A DNA stretch of 6,463 bases. It comes from an uncultured Alphaproteobacteria bacterium (GTDB taxonomy: Bacteria > Pseudomonadota > Alphaproteobacteria > Bin95). This document shows positions 1 through 6,463 of the stretch, piece after piece. The notes beneath the pieces were generated by a model. It was given only the letters and a program-made list of their open reading frames with translations, had not been told where the DNA came from and ran no database searches. Numbering within the stretch: the stretch's first letter is position 1; every line of letters begins with the position of its first letter. Position numbers and translations under genes: made by a program. The DNA lies in assembly GCA_913060845.1 (NCBI GenBank), contig CAJXVF010000146.1:1-6463 (forward strand), read 5' to 3'.

Positions 1-801
1 ATCACCAAGTGTGCGAGCTTGCGCCACGATTTCACCGGACGGCGCTACGATCACACTGCCGCCCATCAACTCAAACCCGTCCTCGCTACCCGCTTTGGCG
101 ACGCCAACAACCCATGTACCGTTCTGATAAGCGCCCATCTGCATCGACATATGATTATGCATCATGCGAAGATGCGGCGCTTCTGGGCCCCGGCTATTGC
201 CGGTTGGCGTGTTGTAGCCAAGCATCACCAGTTCAACGCCTTGCAGGCCCATGACCCGGTATGTCTCCGGCCAGCGCCTGTCATTGCAGAGCGCCATGCC
301 CATAACGCCGCCCATGGTCCGCCAGACTGGCCAGCCAAGGTCACCCACTTCGAAATAGCGCTTCTCAAGGTGTTGCCAGGGCAGGTTATCGTCATACTCA
401 ACATGGCCCGGCAAATGCACCTTGCGATACTTGCCAACAATCTGGCCTGACTTATCGACCAGAATGGAGGTATTAAACCGGCGCACACCGGTTTCATCCT
501 CAAATTTTTCTGCATAGCCCAGATAAAAGCCTATGCCGTATTTGATAGCGGCATCGAATAGCGGCTGGGTGGTTGGCCCGGGCATTTCTGCATCGAACCA
601 TTCATCCACATGGTCCCAGTCCTCGTGGTACCAGCGGGGGAAGAATGTGGTCAGCGCCAATTCCGGGAATGTGATGAGTTCAACCCCCTTCGCATGCGCC
701 TTCGCCATCAGATCGAGCATGCGCTCAATCACGGCTTCGCGGCTGTCCGCCAGTTGAATTGGACCCATCTGAGCGCCGCCCAGAGTGATGATGCGCGCCA
801 T
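1..801 (-). CDS. N-carbamoyl-D-amino-acid hydrolase-like amidohydrolase (nitrilase superfamily), C-terminus cut by window edge
   Basis: This frame is open from an ATG at 801 to the window edge, giving 267 residues that start MARIITLGGAQMGP. It belongs to the nitrilase/carbamoylase superfamily, cytosolic enzymes that hydrolyse N-carbamoyl compounds to the amino acid, CO2 and ammonia. It closely resembles the Agrobacterium D-carbamoylases (about 304 residues), so roughly 37 C-terminal residues are missing. The Glu-Lys-Cys triad is present at the family positions: E47 in FPELALTTFFPRW, K127 in VGKYRKVHLPGH and C172 in CNDRRWPE. H129, H144, H215, R175, R176 and N197 (GYNTPT), which line the active site in the known enzymes, are also kept. 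AAGGAA six bases upstream is a good ribosome site for this start. The gene is divergent from an aminotransferase. The family call is strong. The substrate (D-carbamoyl amino acid, carbamoyl-beta-alanine or another ureido acid) is not settled by sequence. Confidence 0.9.
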   Translation of the reverse strand, partial: MARIITLGGAQMGPIQLADSREAVIERMLDLMAKAHAKGVELITFPELALTTFFPRWYHEDWDHVDEWFDAEMPGPTTQPLFDAAIKYGIGFYLGYAEKFEDETGVRRFNTSILVDKSGQIVGKYRKVHLPGHVEYDDNLPWQHLEKRYFEVGDLGWPVWRTMGGVMGMALCNDRRWPETYRVMGLQGVELVMLGYNTPTGNSRGPEAPHLRMMHNHMSMQMGAYQNGTWVVGVAKAGSEDGFELMGGSVIVAPSGEIVAQARTLGD

Positions 802-870
802 CGCTTGTTCCTTTGATAGAATTCGCGCAAATTCTAGCTTGATTCGCCCCTAGCAGGAACGCCGCTCGCC
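802..870. promoter_or_regulatory. Divergent intergenic region expected to hold both promoters
   Basis: These 69 bases separate the two outward-facing start codons, so promoters for both genes should lie here or just inside the coding ends. It contains a 20-base palindrome and, for the carbamoylase, AAGGAA at 808-813. For the aminotransferase only a weak AGGA (855-858), 12 bases from the ATG, is visible. TAGAAT, similar to a -10 hexamer, occurs in each palindrome arm on opposite strands, but I find no convincing -35 partner for either. The promoter assignment is therefore positional. Confidence 0.5.
817..836. promoter_or_regulatory. 20-base near-perfect palindrome, candidate operator
   Basis: The sequence TAGAATTCGCGCAAATTCTA is its own reverse complement at 9 of 10 base pairs; the only mismatch is 824/829. 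It starts 15 bases upstream of the carbamoylase ATG and ends 34 bases upstream of the aminotransferase ATG. There is no T-tract, and a position between divergent starts makes a terminator unlikely. Its symmetry and position suit a homodimeric repressor or activator acting on both genes. I do not recognise it as the site of a specific regulator, and no regulator gene is in the window. Confidence 0.5.
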
Positions 871-2088
871 ATGACTGATCGTAGCAATTTTTTCGCCCCT
901 CGTATGAGCCGCTTCAAGCCCTCCCCCAGCCAGATCGCGACCCAACGCGTCCGCGAACTTGTGGGGCAAGGCAAGGACATTGTGAAGCTGACCGCAGGCG
1001 AGCCTGACTTCGCGACGCCGCTCCATGTGAAGTGGGCGGTCATGCAGGCGATGGACCGGGATGAAGCGCGCTACACGCCCATCAACGGCACGCTAGAAAT
1101 GCGGAAAGCTGCGCAGCTTAAGTTCAAGCGCGACAATGGCCTGGACTATGGCTTGGATGAAATCTGTGTCGGCTCCGGCGCGAAGCAGGTGTTGTTCAAC
1201 GTGCTGATGGCGACCGTGGGTGCTGGCGATGAAGTGATCATTCCTGGCCCGTATTGGGCGAGCTACCCAGATATGGTCCAGCTAGCAGGCGGCACGCCCG
1301 TATTCGTCGATTGCCCGCAGAACCGTGGTTTCCGCATGGCCGCTGAAGACCTTGAAGAAGCAATCACGCCAGAGACCAAGTGGGTGATGCTTTGCCAACC
1401 GTCCAATCCGGCAGGCGTCGTCTACACTAAGGAAGAATTGCAGGCGGTGGCAGATGTGCTGCTGCGGCACCCCCACGTCCACATCATCACCGATGATGTT
1501 TATGAGCATCTAATCTTCGACGACCGTGAGTTCCACACCATCGCCGCCGTCGAGCCAAAGCTGTTTGACCGCACCGTGACGATCAACAGCGTTTCCAAAG
1601 CTTTCTCAATGACAGGCTGGCGCGTTGGCTATGCGGGTGGACCAAAGGACATCATCGCCAATGCTTCAAAGATGCAGAGCCAGTCAACCGCAGGCTCCTC
1701 TGCCATGGGCCAAGCTGCTGCCATCGAAGCACTAACGGGCGACCAGACGTTCGTGCGCGAGCGGACCGCCGACCTCCAGCGCCGCCGCGATATTCTCCAC
1801 GCTGCACTCAACAAAGCGGACGGCCTCTACTGCGAACTACCGGAAGGTGCGATGTATTGTTATTGCAGCTGCGCCGGTGCCATCGGCAAACTGACGCCAG
1901 ACGGCAAGCGGATTGAGACCGATACCGATTTCACGATGTACTTGCTTGATCACGCAGGCGTCGCCGTCGTCCAGGGCGCCGCCTACGGCCTCAGCCCCTA
2001 CTTCCGCGCCAGCTTCGTTGCATCAACAGAAGACCTAATCCGAGGTGGTGAGCGCATTCAGAAAGCCTGCGCAGAATTGCGGGACTAA
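871..2088 (+). CDS. Pyridoxal-phosphate-dependent class I aminotransferase (aspartate aminotransferase-like)
   Basis: This 405-residue protein has the full length of fold-type I, subgroup I-gamma aspartate aminotransferases (like Thermus AspAT). These enzymes swap an amino group between an amino acid, usually aspartate, glutamate or an aromatic one, and a 2-oxo acid. Visible landmarks are AGEPDF (42-47), GAKQ (103-106), the PYWASYP segment (127-133), QPSNPAG with N179, TDDVYEH with D208 (contacts the PLP ring nitrogen) and Y211, and SVSKAFSMTGWRVGY with the Schiff-base K243 and phosphate-binding R251. YFRASF follows with R379, which binds the substrate carboxylate. ATG 871 is the first start after an in-frame stop at 835; an internal ATG at 904 has no ribosome site. 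The weak AGGA suggests modest translation. A strong terminator follows. The exact substrate (aspartate, prephenate or another) is open. Class III beta-alanine transaminases are a different family. Confidence 0.93.
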   Translation: MTDRSNFFAPRMSRFKPSPSQIATQRVRELVGQGKDIVKLTAGEPDFATPLHVKWAVMQAMDRDEARYTPINGTLEMRKAAQLKFKRDNGLDYGLDEICVGSGAKQVLFNVLMATVGAGDEVIIPGPYWASYPDMVQLAGGTPVFVDCPQNRGFRMAAEDLEEAITPETKWVMLCQPSNPAGVVYTKEELQAVADVLLRHPHVHIITDDVYEHLIFDDREFHTIAAVEPKLFDRTVTINSVSKAFSMTGWRVGYAGGPKDIIANASKMQSQSTAGSSAMGQAAAIEALTGDQTFVRERTADLQRRRDILHAALNKADGLYCELPEGAMYCYCSCAGAIGKLTPDGKRIETDTDFTMYLLDHAGVAVVQGAAYGLSPYFRASFVASTEDLIRGGERIQKACAELRD

Positions 2089-2115
2089 AAACCGTCGGCT
2101 TAACGGCAGACAGCA

Positions 2116-2152
2116 AAAAGGCTCAGAGCGTTATCCACGCTCTGAGCCTTTT
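2116..2152. terminator. Bidirectional intrinsic terminator between convergent genes
   Basis: A perfect 16-bp inverted repeat, AAAAGGCTCAGAGCGT against ACGCTCTGAGCCTTTT, encloses a five-base loop TATCC (2132-2136). The GC-rich core is flanked by A's on one side and T's on the other, so the transcript from either strand ends in a stem followed by a U-run. It lies 27 bases after the aminotransferase stop and 27 bases from the folE stop, which face each other. Confidence 0.93.
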
Positions 2153-2179
2153 GCATTTGGTCTGGATATAGCGTCGAGG

Positions 2180-2803
2180 CTACTTCCCGATAAGCTGGAA
2201 GAATTCGCTGCGCATAACAGGGTCCGTGCGGAAGGCGCCGCGCATGCTGGTGGTCACCGTGTCGACGCCGGGCATGTGAACGCCACGGGTGGTCATGCAC
2301 TGGTGCTGCGCTTCGACGTATACAGCGACGCCGCGAGGCTCCAGCACTTTTTCAATCGCATTGGCGACCTGTGCGGTCATCGTTTCCTGGACCTGCAGGC
2401 GCTTAGCGTAAACTTCAACGACACGCGCGAGCTTGGAAATGCCAACAACGCGTTCGTTTGGCAGGTAGGCAACATGCGCTTTGCCGATAATCGGCACGAT
2501 GTGATGTTCGCAATGGCTTTCGACGCGAATATCGCGCATCAGCACGATTTCGTCGTAGCCATCGACTTCTTCGAATGTGCGCGCGAGCACGTCGATTGGA
2601 TCGATTTCATAGCCAGAGAAGAAATCCTCCCAAGCGCGTGCAACGCGGTTAGGTGTATCAATCAGGCCCTCACGGGTCGGATCGTCACCGGCCCAGCGGA
2701 GCAGCGTGCGCACAGCAGCCTCAGCTTCCGTGCGGCTTGGACGGCCCGTTTCGGCGCTCTCGGCGACTGCCGCGTCCGCCTTAGCGTTGCTCACATGATC
2801 CAT
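2180..2803 (-). CDS. folE: GTP cyclohydrolase I
   Basis: This enzyme converts GTP to 7,8-dihydroneopterin triphosphate and formate, the first step of tetrahydrofolate (and some queuosine or pterin) synthesis, in the cytosol as a homodecamer. The 207-residue product has the zinc ligands C98 and H101 in SHCEHH and C169 in QHQCMTTRG, with the catalytic H100 and the GTP-site H167. [17 protein letters not shown] (49-65) and [20 protein letters not shown] (121-140) are typical of the family. I chose ATG 2803 because GGAG lies 9 bases upstream. ATG 2842 and TTG 2845 are in frame but would add a 13-14-residue extension and lack a clear ribosome site. The first 25 residues are variable, as is usual. 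The gene is convergent with the aminotransferase and 110 bases downstream of the MFS gene, so it could be read from that operon or from its own promoter. Confidence 0.96.
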   Translation of the reverse strand: MDHVSNAKADAAVAESAETGRPSRTEAEAAVRTLLRWAGDDPTREGLIDTPNRVARAWEDFFSGYEIDPIDVLARTFEEVDGYDEIVLMRDIRVESHCEHHIVPIIGKAHVAYLPNERVVGISKLARVVEVYAKRLQVQETMTAQVANAIEKVLEPRGVAVYVEAQHQCMTTRGVHMPGVDTVTTSMRGAFRTDPVMRSEFFQLIGK

Positions 2804-2913
2804 CTTAAGCTTCTCCAGTGGGCAGAACTGCCGCCCAAACATCAAACAGAACTATAAAATAGTGCGCCCGAACCCATTTGGCGAGCCCAGTTCGCCCTAA
2901 AGACTCGACGCAA
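2804..2913 (-). promoter_or_regulatory. folE upstream region with two small dyads
   Basis: This is the longest gap within the minus-strand gene run (110 bases). Two small dyad symmetries are visible: GGCAGAACTGCC (2821-2832, 5-bp arms, two-base centre) and ACTATAAAATAGT (2851-2863, 5-bp arms, three-base centre). The second is AT-rich and could supply a -10 element for folE, but I see no good -35. A 5-bp GC stem at 2880-2896 has no U-run, so the transporter gene lacks a convincing terminator and readthrough into folE is possible. GGAG (2813-2816) is the folE ribosome site. Confidence 0.4.
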
Positions 2914-4428
2914 TTACGCCGCAGTGCGGATCCTGAACAACGGGATCATCAAAAAGACTGCGAAACAAGCCGCAGTATAGAGTGTAAAGGCGTCCAAAAA
3001 CCCTAGCATTCCTGCCTGTTTTGCGACGGCCACACTGATTCTTGCAAGGCCATCTGCTGCGCTAGGATCAGCCGCTCCTAGAGCCACAGCACCTTGCAAA
3101 TTCTCATTATAAGGTGTGATGAATTCCGCCAAACGGCCATAATTCACAGTGGTCGAGCGAACCAATGTCGTAATCGACAAGCTGATGAAGACCGAACTGC
3201 CCAAATTTCGGAGCAGATGAAAGATGGCAGACGTCTCCGCCAGGTACTTTGAATCAATCGTGCGGAAGGTCGCCACTGTAAGCGGCGGCCAGATGATACC
3301 GACAGAAAACCCCTGCAGGGCACTGGCCGTTGCCACCTCCTGGAATGAGACTTCAAGCGAGAAGCTCATCATCCACATACCGGACGCCGCTTGTACTGCA
3401 CATCCAAGCAAAAGGCCGATGCGCGGGTCTAACTTGGCGATCCACATGGCAGCGAAGAAGCCCAGAATCGCCCCTGCCCCACGCGCGCCTAGTAATTCCC
3501 CGATAATAGCGTTCGGGTAGCCCATGAGGCCTTGAAGCATAGGCGGGAACAAAACCATCGGCGTGAAGTTCAGCATGCCGTAGACCGTCACAAACATGAG
3601 GCCAAGCGCGTAATTTCGATCCAGCAAGTGTCGCAAATTCAGGAACGGGTTCTTCGTTGTCAGGCTATGAACAATGAAGAGGTAGAGCGCCAGGATAGCG
3701 ACCCCAGCCTCAATCATGATCTCAAAGGATTGAAACCAATCCTGTCGGTTACCTCGGTCCAGCATGAGCTGCATCGCGCCAACAGAGACGATCAGGGTAA
3801 GGAAGCCGGTCCAATCAAGCTTGGCAGTACTGCGATTGCGGGATTCTGGCAGGAACAATGCTAGCGCCGCCAAAGCAACTGCGGCTGCTGGAACGATCAT
3901 GTAGAACGCCCAGCGCCAGTTATAGATGTCAGCCAGATAGCCACCTAGCACCGGGCCAATCACAGGCCCAATAACAACGCCCATGCCGAATATGGCCGTG
4001 CCGAACGCCTGCTTTTCTTTTGGAAAGGTATCGAGAATCGTGGCTTGGGCTAACGGCACGATCGGCGCGCCAAATGCGCCCTGAAAAATTCGAGCCAGTA
4101 CTAGAAGCTCTAGATTGGGGGCGAACCCGCAAGCCAGCGTGCTCACGAGGAAGCCCAGCTGGCAGTAAATCATGGTCTTGCGGCGACCGAACTTGCCCGC
4201 GAGCCAGCCCGTCATCGGCGTCGCAATTGCAGTCGCCAAGATATTAAAAGTGACGACCCAGGCGATCTGATCTTGGGTCGCTGAGAGCGAGCCCTGCATC
4301 TGCGGCAGGATCACGCTGACGACAAGGATCGTCGTGGCGTACAGCGTTGTCGCCATCGTGACTGTCGCCAGGATGACGGCTCGCTGAAGGCCGGTGTAGT
4401 CCTCAGGCCGGGCGGCGGCTATCGCCAT
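2914..4428 (-). CDS. DHA2-family (EmrB/QacA-type) MFS multidrug efflux transporter
   Basis: This 504-residue inner-membrane protein has about 14 hydrophobic segments by eye, the pattern of DHA2 proton antiporters that export drugs or other toxic compounds. Motif A is GWLAGKFGRRK (74-84), in the loop after TM2. Motif C, the antiporter signature, is GPVIGPVLGG (154-163) in TM5. It is followed by NWRWAFYMIVP (170-180), IIWPPLTVATFRTI (378-391) and HLLRNLGSSVF (404-414). A roughly 50-residue loop before the last helix (about 424-475) is normal for the family. In TM1, the LDxTIVNVALP-type motif reads TTILVVSVILP (32-42), so the usual Asp and Asn appear to be Thr and Ser. The start has GGAG 10 bases upstream. 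It follows the thiolase by 29 bases, probably in one transcript. No emrA-like adaptor gene lies in the window. Substrate unknown. Confidence 0.93.
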   Translation of the reverse strand: MAIAAARPEDYTGLQRAVILATVTMATTLYATTILVVSVILPQMQGSLSATQDQIAWVVTFNILATAIATPMTGWLAGKFGRRKTMIYCQLGFLVSTLACGFAPNLELLVLARIFQGAFGAPIVPLAQATILDTFPKEKQAFGTAIFGMGVVIGPVIGPVLGGYLADIYNWRWAFYMIVPAAAVALAALALFLPESRNRSTAKLDWTGFLTLIVSVGAMQLMLDRGNRQDWFQSFEIMIEAGVAILALYLFIVHSLTTKNPFLNLRHLLDRNYALGLMFVTVYGMLNFTPMVLFPPMLQGLMGYPNAIIGELLGARGAGAILGFFAAMWIAKLDPRIGLLLGCAVQAASGMWMMSFSLEVSFQEVATASALQGFSVGIIWPPLTVATFRTIDSKYLAETSAIFHLLRNLGSSVFISLSITTLVRSTTVNYGRLAEFITPYNENLQGAVALGAADPSAADGLARISVAVAKQAGMLGFLDAFTLYTAACFAVFLMIPLFRIRTAA

Positions 4429-4457
4429 TCAGGAATAACTCCGCCCGGCCTTCGGGA

Positions 4458-5639
4458 TTACAGGACCTCGAACAACCCGGCAGCGCCCATACCGCCGCCA
4501 ACACACATGGTGCAGACGACATGCTTAGCGCCGCGACGCTTGCCTTCGATCAATGCATGACCAACCATCCGCGCGCCGGACATGCCGTAAGGGTGGCCAA
4601 TGGAAATCGCGCCACCGTTGACGTTCAGCAGATCATTCGGAATGCCAAGCTTGTCGCGGCAGTATAGCACCTGCACAGCAAACGCCTCATTCAGCTCCCA
4701 AAGGCCGATATCGTCCATGGACAGGCCGAACTTTTTCAGCAGCTTAGGGATAGCGAAGATCGGACCAATGCCCATTTCATCCGGCTCGCAGCCCGCGACT
4801 GCCATGCCCTTATACAAACCAAGCGGTGCCAAGCCGCGCTTGGAGGCCTCATTCGCTTCCATAACAACCGCTGCACTGGCGCCGTCAGAAAGCTGGCTAG
4901 CGTTGCCAGCCGTAATGCAGCCACCTTCAATAACCGGCTTCAGCTTTGCGAGGCCTTCTGCATTGGTTTCGGGCCGATTGCCTTCATCCTTCGATAGTGT
5001 CACACGCTGGGCGGAGGCCTGTTTGGTCTCCTTATCAAACACCACTTTGTCGACGGTGGTCGGCACGATCTCATCATCAAACTTGCCGGCTTCCTGCGCC
5101 GCCGCTGTCCGCTGTTGGGATAGCAGGCCGTATTCGTCCTGTGCGTCACGGGAGATATTGTAGCGCGACGCCACATTCTCAGCCGTCTCCAACATCGCCA
5201 TATAGATGTTGGGATGCTTCTGCAGCAGGTTCGGATCCTGGGTTCGGTGGGTGTTGCGATGGTCATTCTGGACAAGGCTGATGGATTCAAGCCCGCCAGC
5301 AACCACAACATCCATGTTGTCAGCAATCACCTGCTTCGAAGCCGTCGCGATCGCCATCATGCCGGATGCGCACTGGCGGTCGATGCTCATACCCGCGACA
5401 CTGGCAGGCAAACCACCGGTCAAACCAGCAAGGCGACCGATATTATAGCCGGACGTGCCCTGCTGAACCGCAGAGCCAATGACGCAATCTTCGACATCCG
5501 CAGCATCAAGCTTGGCGCGCTCAACAGCGGCCTGGATCGCATGGCCGCCCATTGTCGGGGCTTCCAGATCATTGAAGGCACCGCGATAGGCTTTGCCGAT
5601 TGGTGTGCGGGCGGTTGAAACGATAACGGCTTCGCGCAT
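4458..5639 (-). CDS. Thiolase family protein (acetyl-CoA C-acyltransferase/acetyltransferase)
   Basis: This cytosolic enzyme either cleaves 3-oxoacyl-CoA with CoA (beta-oxidation) or condenses two acetyl-CoA. The 393-residue length is typical. The nucleophile is C90 in DRQCASGMM, the general-base site is H349 in [16 protein letters not shown], and the second cysteine is C379 in [13 protein letters not shown] near the C-terminus; NEAF (317-320) is also present. The N-terminal [21 protein letters not shown] is the classic thiolase opening. The start is firm, with GGAGG (5648-5652) eight bases upstream. The gene lies 26 bases after the ArsC-like gene and 29 bases before the MFS gene, so it is probably cotranscribed with both. 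No hydratase, dehydrogenase or CoA ligase gene is next to it, so degradative versus biosynthetic use cannot be decided; the protein resembles the degradative acyl-CoA thiolases of proteobacteria more than PhaA. Confidence 0.93.
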   Translation of the reverse strand: MREAVIVSTARTPIGKAYRGAFNDLEAPTMGGHAIQAAVERAKLDAADVEDCVIGSAVQQGTSGYNIGRLAGLTGGLPASVAGMSIDRQCASGMMAIATASKQVIADNMDVVVAGGLESISLVQNDHRNTHRTQDPNLLQKHPNIYMAMLETAENVASRYNISRDAQDEYGLLSQQRTAAAQEAGKFDDEIVPTTVDKVVFDKETKQASAQRVTLSKDEGNRPETNAEGLAKLKPVIEGGCITAGNASQLSDGASAAVVMEANEASKRGLAPLGLYKGMAVAGCEPDEMGIGPIFAIPKLLKKFGLSMDDIGLWELNEAFAVQVLYCRDKLGIPNDLLNVNGGAISIGHPYGMSGARMVGHALIEGKRRGAKHVVCTMCVGGGMGAAGLFEVL

Positions 5640-5647
5640 GGGGTATT

Positions 5648-5652
5648 CCTCC
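5648..5652 (-). promoter_or_regulatory. Strong ribosome binding site of the thiolase gene
   Basis: GGAGG on the minus strand lies eight bases before the thiolase ATG, inside the 26-base gap after the upstream stop. It is the strongest Shine-Dalgarno sequence in the window and fixes the start codon. It suggests that this cistron is translated more strongly than its neighbours. Confidence 0.75.
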
Positions 5653-5665
5653 GGTTGATCTTTTT

Positions 5666-6022
5666 CTATTTCAGCAATGCGTTGACGTTTTCGGGCGGGC
5701 GCCCAATCACGGCTTTGTCGCCTTTAATCACAACAGGCCGCTCGATCAGGATGGGATGCTCTGCCATAGCGGCGATCAACGCGTCATCTGAGACATCTGC
5801 AGCACCCAGGCCATTGTCCTTAAAGGCAGCCTCTTTTGTGCGCATCAGGGCTTTAGGCGCTATGTTTAAAGCGCCAAGGACTCGTTTTATTTCAGATACT
5901 TCAGGCGGAGTATTCAAATACTCAATCACTGTTGGCTCTACGCCAGCATCCGTCAGCAACTGCATCGTTTGCCGAGATTTCGAGCAGCGTGGATTGTGCC
6001 AGATAACGATATCATCGCTCAC
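5666..6022 (-). CDS. arsC: ArsC-family reductase (glutaredoxin-type arsenate reductase / YfgD-like)
   Basis: A 118-residue cytosolic thioredoxin-fold protein of the ArsC family. The founding member reduces arsenate to arsenite using glutathione and glutaredoxin. The active-site cysteine is C13 in [11 protein letters not shown]. Three arginines match the arsenate-binding residues of E. coli ArsC with a one-residue offset: R61 (ALMRTKE), R95 (LIERPVV) and R108 (IGRPPE). Length and the HNPRCSKSR and IGRPPE strings fit the short YfgD-like members (about 119 residues) better than plasmid ArsC (141). The start is GTG at 6022, with AGGAG (6031-6035) eight bases upstream; the next ATG lies inside the fold. 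It begins 11 bases after the alaS stop and precedes the thiolase by 26 bases. No arsR, arsB or acr3 is nearby, so a role in arsenic resistance is unproven and a general thiol-redox role is possible. Confidence 0.9.
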   Translation of the reverse strand: MSDDIVIWHNPRCSKSRQTMQLLTDAGVEPTVIEYLNTPPEVSEIKRVLGALNIAPKALMRTKEAAFKDNGLGAADVSDDALIAAMAEHPILIERPVVIKGDKAVIGRPPENVNALLK

Positions 6023-6030
6023 GTCTTTGT

Positions 6031-6035
6031 CTCCT
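6031..6035 (-). promoter_or_regulatory. Ribosome binding site of the ArsC-like gene, overlapping the alaS stop
   Basis: AGGAG on the minus strand overlaps the last two bases of the alaS stop codon TAG (6034-6036) and lies eight bases before the GTG start at 6022. It supports the GTG start over later ATGs and implies that ribosomes finishing alaS expose or reuse this site, a usual sign of translational coupling. Confidence 0.7.
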
Positions 6036-6463
6036 ATCCAGCCAGCGCAGCTTCGATTGCGGCTAGGCCTTCGTTGATTTTATCACCGTCAGGACCGCCC
6101 GCCTGCGCCATATCCGGGCGACCACCGCCGCCCTTACCACCGACTGCAGCAGAACCCGCCCGCACAAGCGCCACGGCATCGACTTTGCCCTTGAGGTCTG
6201 GCGTTACGGCAACCACCAAGGACGCCTTGCCTTGATCTTCAGCGACAACGGCGACGACGCCGGAGCCTACTTGCCCCTTGAGCGCATCCGCCATCGATTT
6301 AAGTTCCCGCGCAGGAACTCCACTTAGCGCCTTACCAATAAACTTCACGCCGCCAACTTCCTTGGCTTCTGGTGCTTCTGCGCTACCGCCGCCAGTCGCA
6401 AGCTTACGCCTGAGGTCCGCCGCTTCCCGCTCAAACTTACGGCGCTCTTTGATGATCTGCGCG
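6034..6463 (-). CDS. alaS: Alanyl-tRNA synthetase, C-terminal part (5' end outside window)
   Basis: The frame is open from the right window edge to a TAG at 6034-6036, giving the last 142 residues of a protein usually near 880 long. AlaS attaches alanine to tRNA-Ala in the cytosol. The first ~23 residues ([19 protein letters not shown]) form the charged helical linker. After a Gly-rich hinge, [20 protein letters not shown] begins the C-Ala/DHHA1 domain. Its hallmark [16 protein letters not shown] lies at residues 108-123, followed by the expected short tail ending EAALAG. The catalytic, tRNA-recognition and editing domains are outside the window. There is no terminator after the stop: the ArsC-like gene starts 11 bases later, so alaS probably heads the operon or sits inside it. 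GTG 6348 lies within the domain and is not a gene start. Confidence 0.95.
   Translation of the reverse strand, partial: AQIIKERRKFEREAADLRRKLATGGGSAEAPEAKEVGGVKFIGKALSGVPARELKSMADALKGQVGSGVVAVVAEDQGKASLVVAVTPDLKGKVDAVALVRAGSAAVGGKGGGGRPDMAQAGGPDGDKINEGLAAIEAALAG

Noticed and set aside
19..515. Plus-strand and out-of-frame minus-strand open frames across the left end
   Set aside because: They lie over the carbamoylase, whose own frame is open from 801 to the window edge and carries the full catalytic triad.
2045..2857. Long 270-codon open frame on the plus strand opposite folE
   Set aside because: It is antisense to the clearly conserved folE, runs through the strong terminator at 2116-2152 and overlaps the aminotransferase end. 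The translation has no recognisable family; such frames are common opposite GC-rich genes.
2880..2896. Possible terminator after the MFS gene (5-bp stem GGCGA/TCGCC)
   Set aside because: Short stem, seven-base loop and no U-run on the transcript; not convincing as an intrinsic terminator.
4444..4456. Small hairpin CCCG/CGGG between thiolase and MFS genes
   Set aside because: Only four base pairs, no U-run, and the spacing is too short to suggest separate transcription.
4560..4620. Unusual thiolase histidine motif [10 protein letters not shown]
   Set aside because: It differs from the common GHPxGxTGAR wording but still satisfies the thiolase signature as I know it, with the catalytic His kept, so it is a normal variant.
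4600..5163. 187-codon plus-strand frame opposite the thiolase
   Set aside because: Antisense to a complete thiolase with all catalytic residues; the translation is Ser/Pro-rich with no recognisable motif.
5655..6077. 140-codon plus-strand frame opposite the ArsC-like gene
   Set aside because: Covers the ArsC-like gene and the end of alaS in antisense and has no family features.

Overview
The window reads as ordinary chromosomal DNA of a Gram-negative bacterium, most likely an alphaproteobacterium. That placement rests on moderately high GC, dense gene packing, long spurious antisense reading frames and the style of the AlaS, FolE and aminotransferase proteins. No rRNA or other taxonomic marker is present, so it is an inference and I do not go below class. 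Seven protein genes fill almost all of the window; two of them run off its edges. No gap longer than about 110 bases lacks a gene. I see no tRNA, rRNA, CRISPR array, insertion sequence, phage gene or origin.

Left part (1-2088): a gene for an N-carbamoyl-D-amino-acid hydrolase-like enzyme of the nitrilase superfamily is read leftwards and cut by the window edge. It is divergent from a class I (AspAT-like) aminotransferase read rightwards. Only 69 bases separate the two starts. They hold a near-perfect 20-base palindrome (817-836), a good candidate for a shared operator and the most notable non-coding element here. A strong 16-bp hairpin with A- and T-tracts at its flanks (2116-2152) lies between the aminotransferase and the oppositely oriented folE and should terminate transcription from both sides.

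Right part (2180-6463): five genes all run on the minus strand in the transcription order alaS (3' end), an ArsC/YfgD-like reductase, a thiolase, a DHA2-type MFS efflux transporter and folE. The first four are separated by 11, 26 and 29 bases, and each gene after alaS has a clear Shine-Dalgarno sequence, so they look like one transcription unit. folE follows after 110 bases and may have its own promoter. The genes do not form an obvious single pathway: tRNA charging, thiol/arsenate redox chemistry, acyl-CoA cleavage or condensation, drug export and tetrahydrofolate synthesis. This looks like a housekeeping cluster and not a dedicated system.

I looked for an undescribed system and did not find convincing evidence of one. 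The items worth checking are the divergent-promoter palindrome, the real substrates of the carbamoylase/aminotransferase pair, the ArsC-like gene without any ars partners, and two small dyads upstream of folE.
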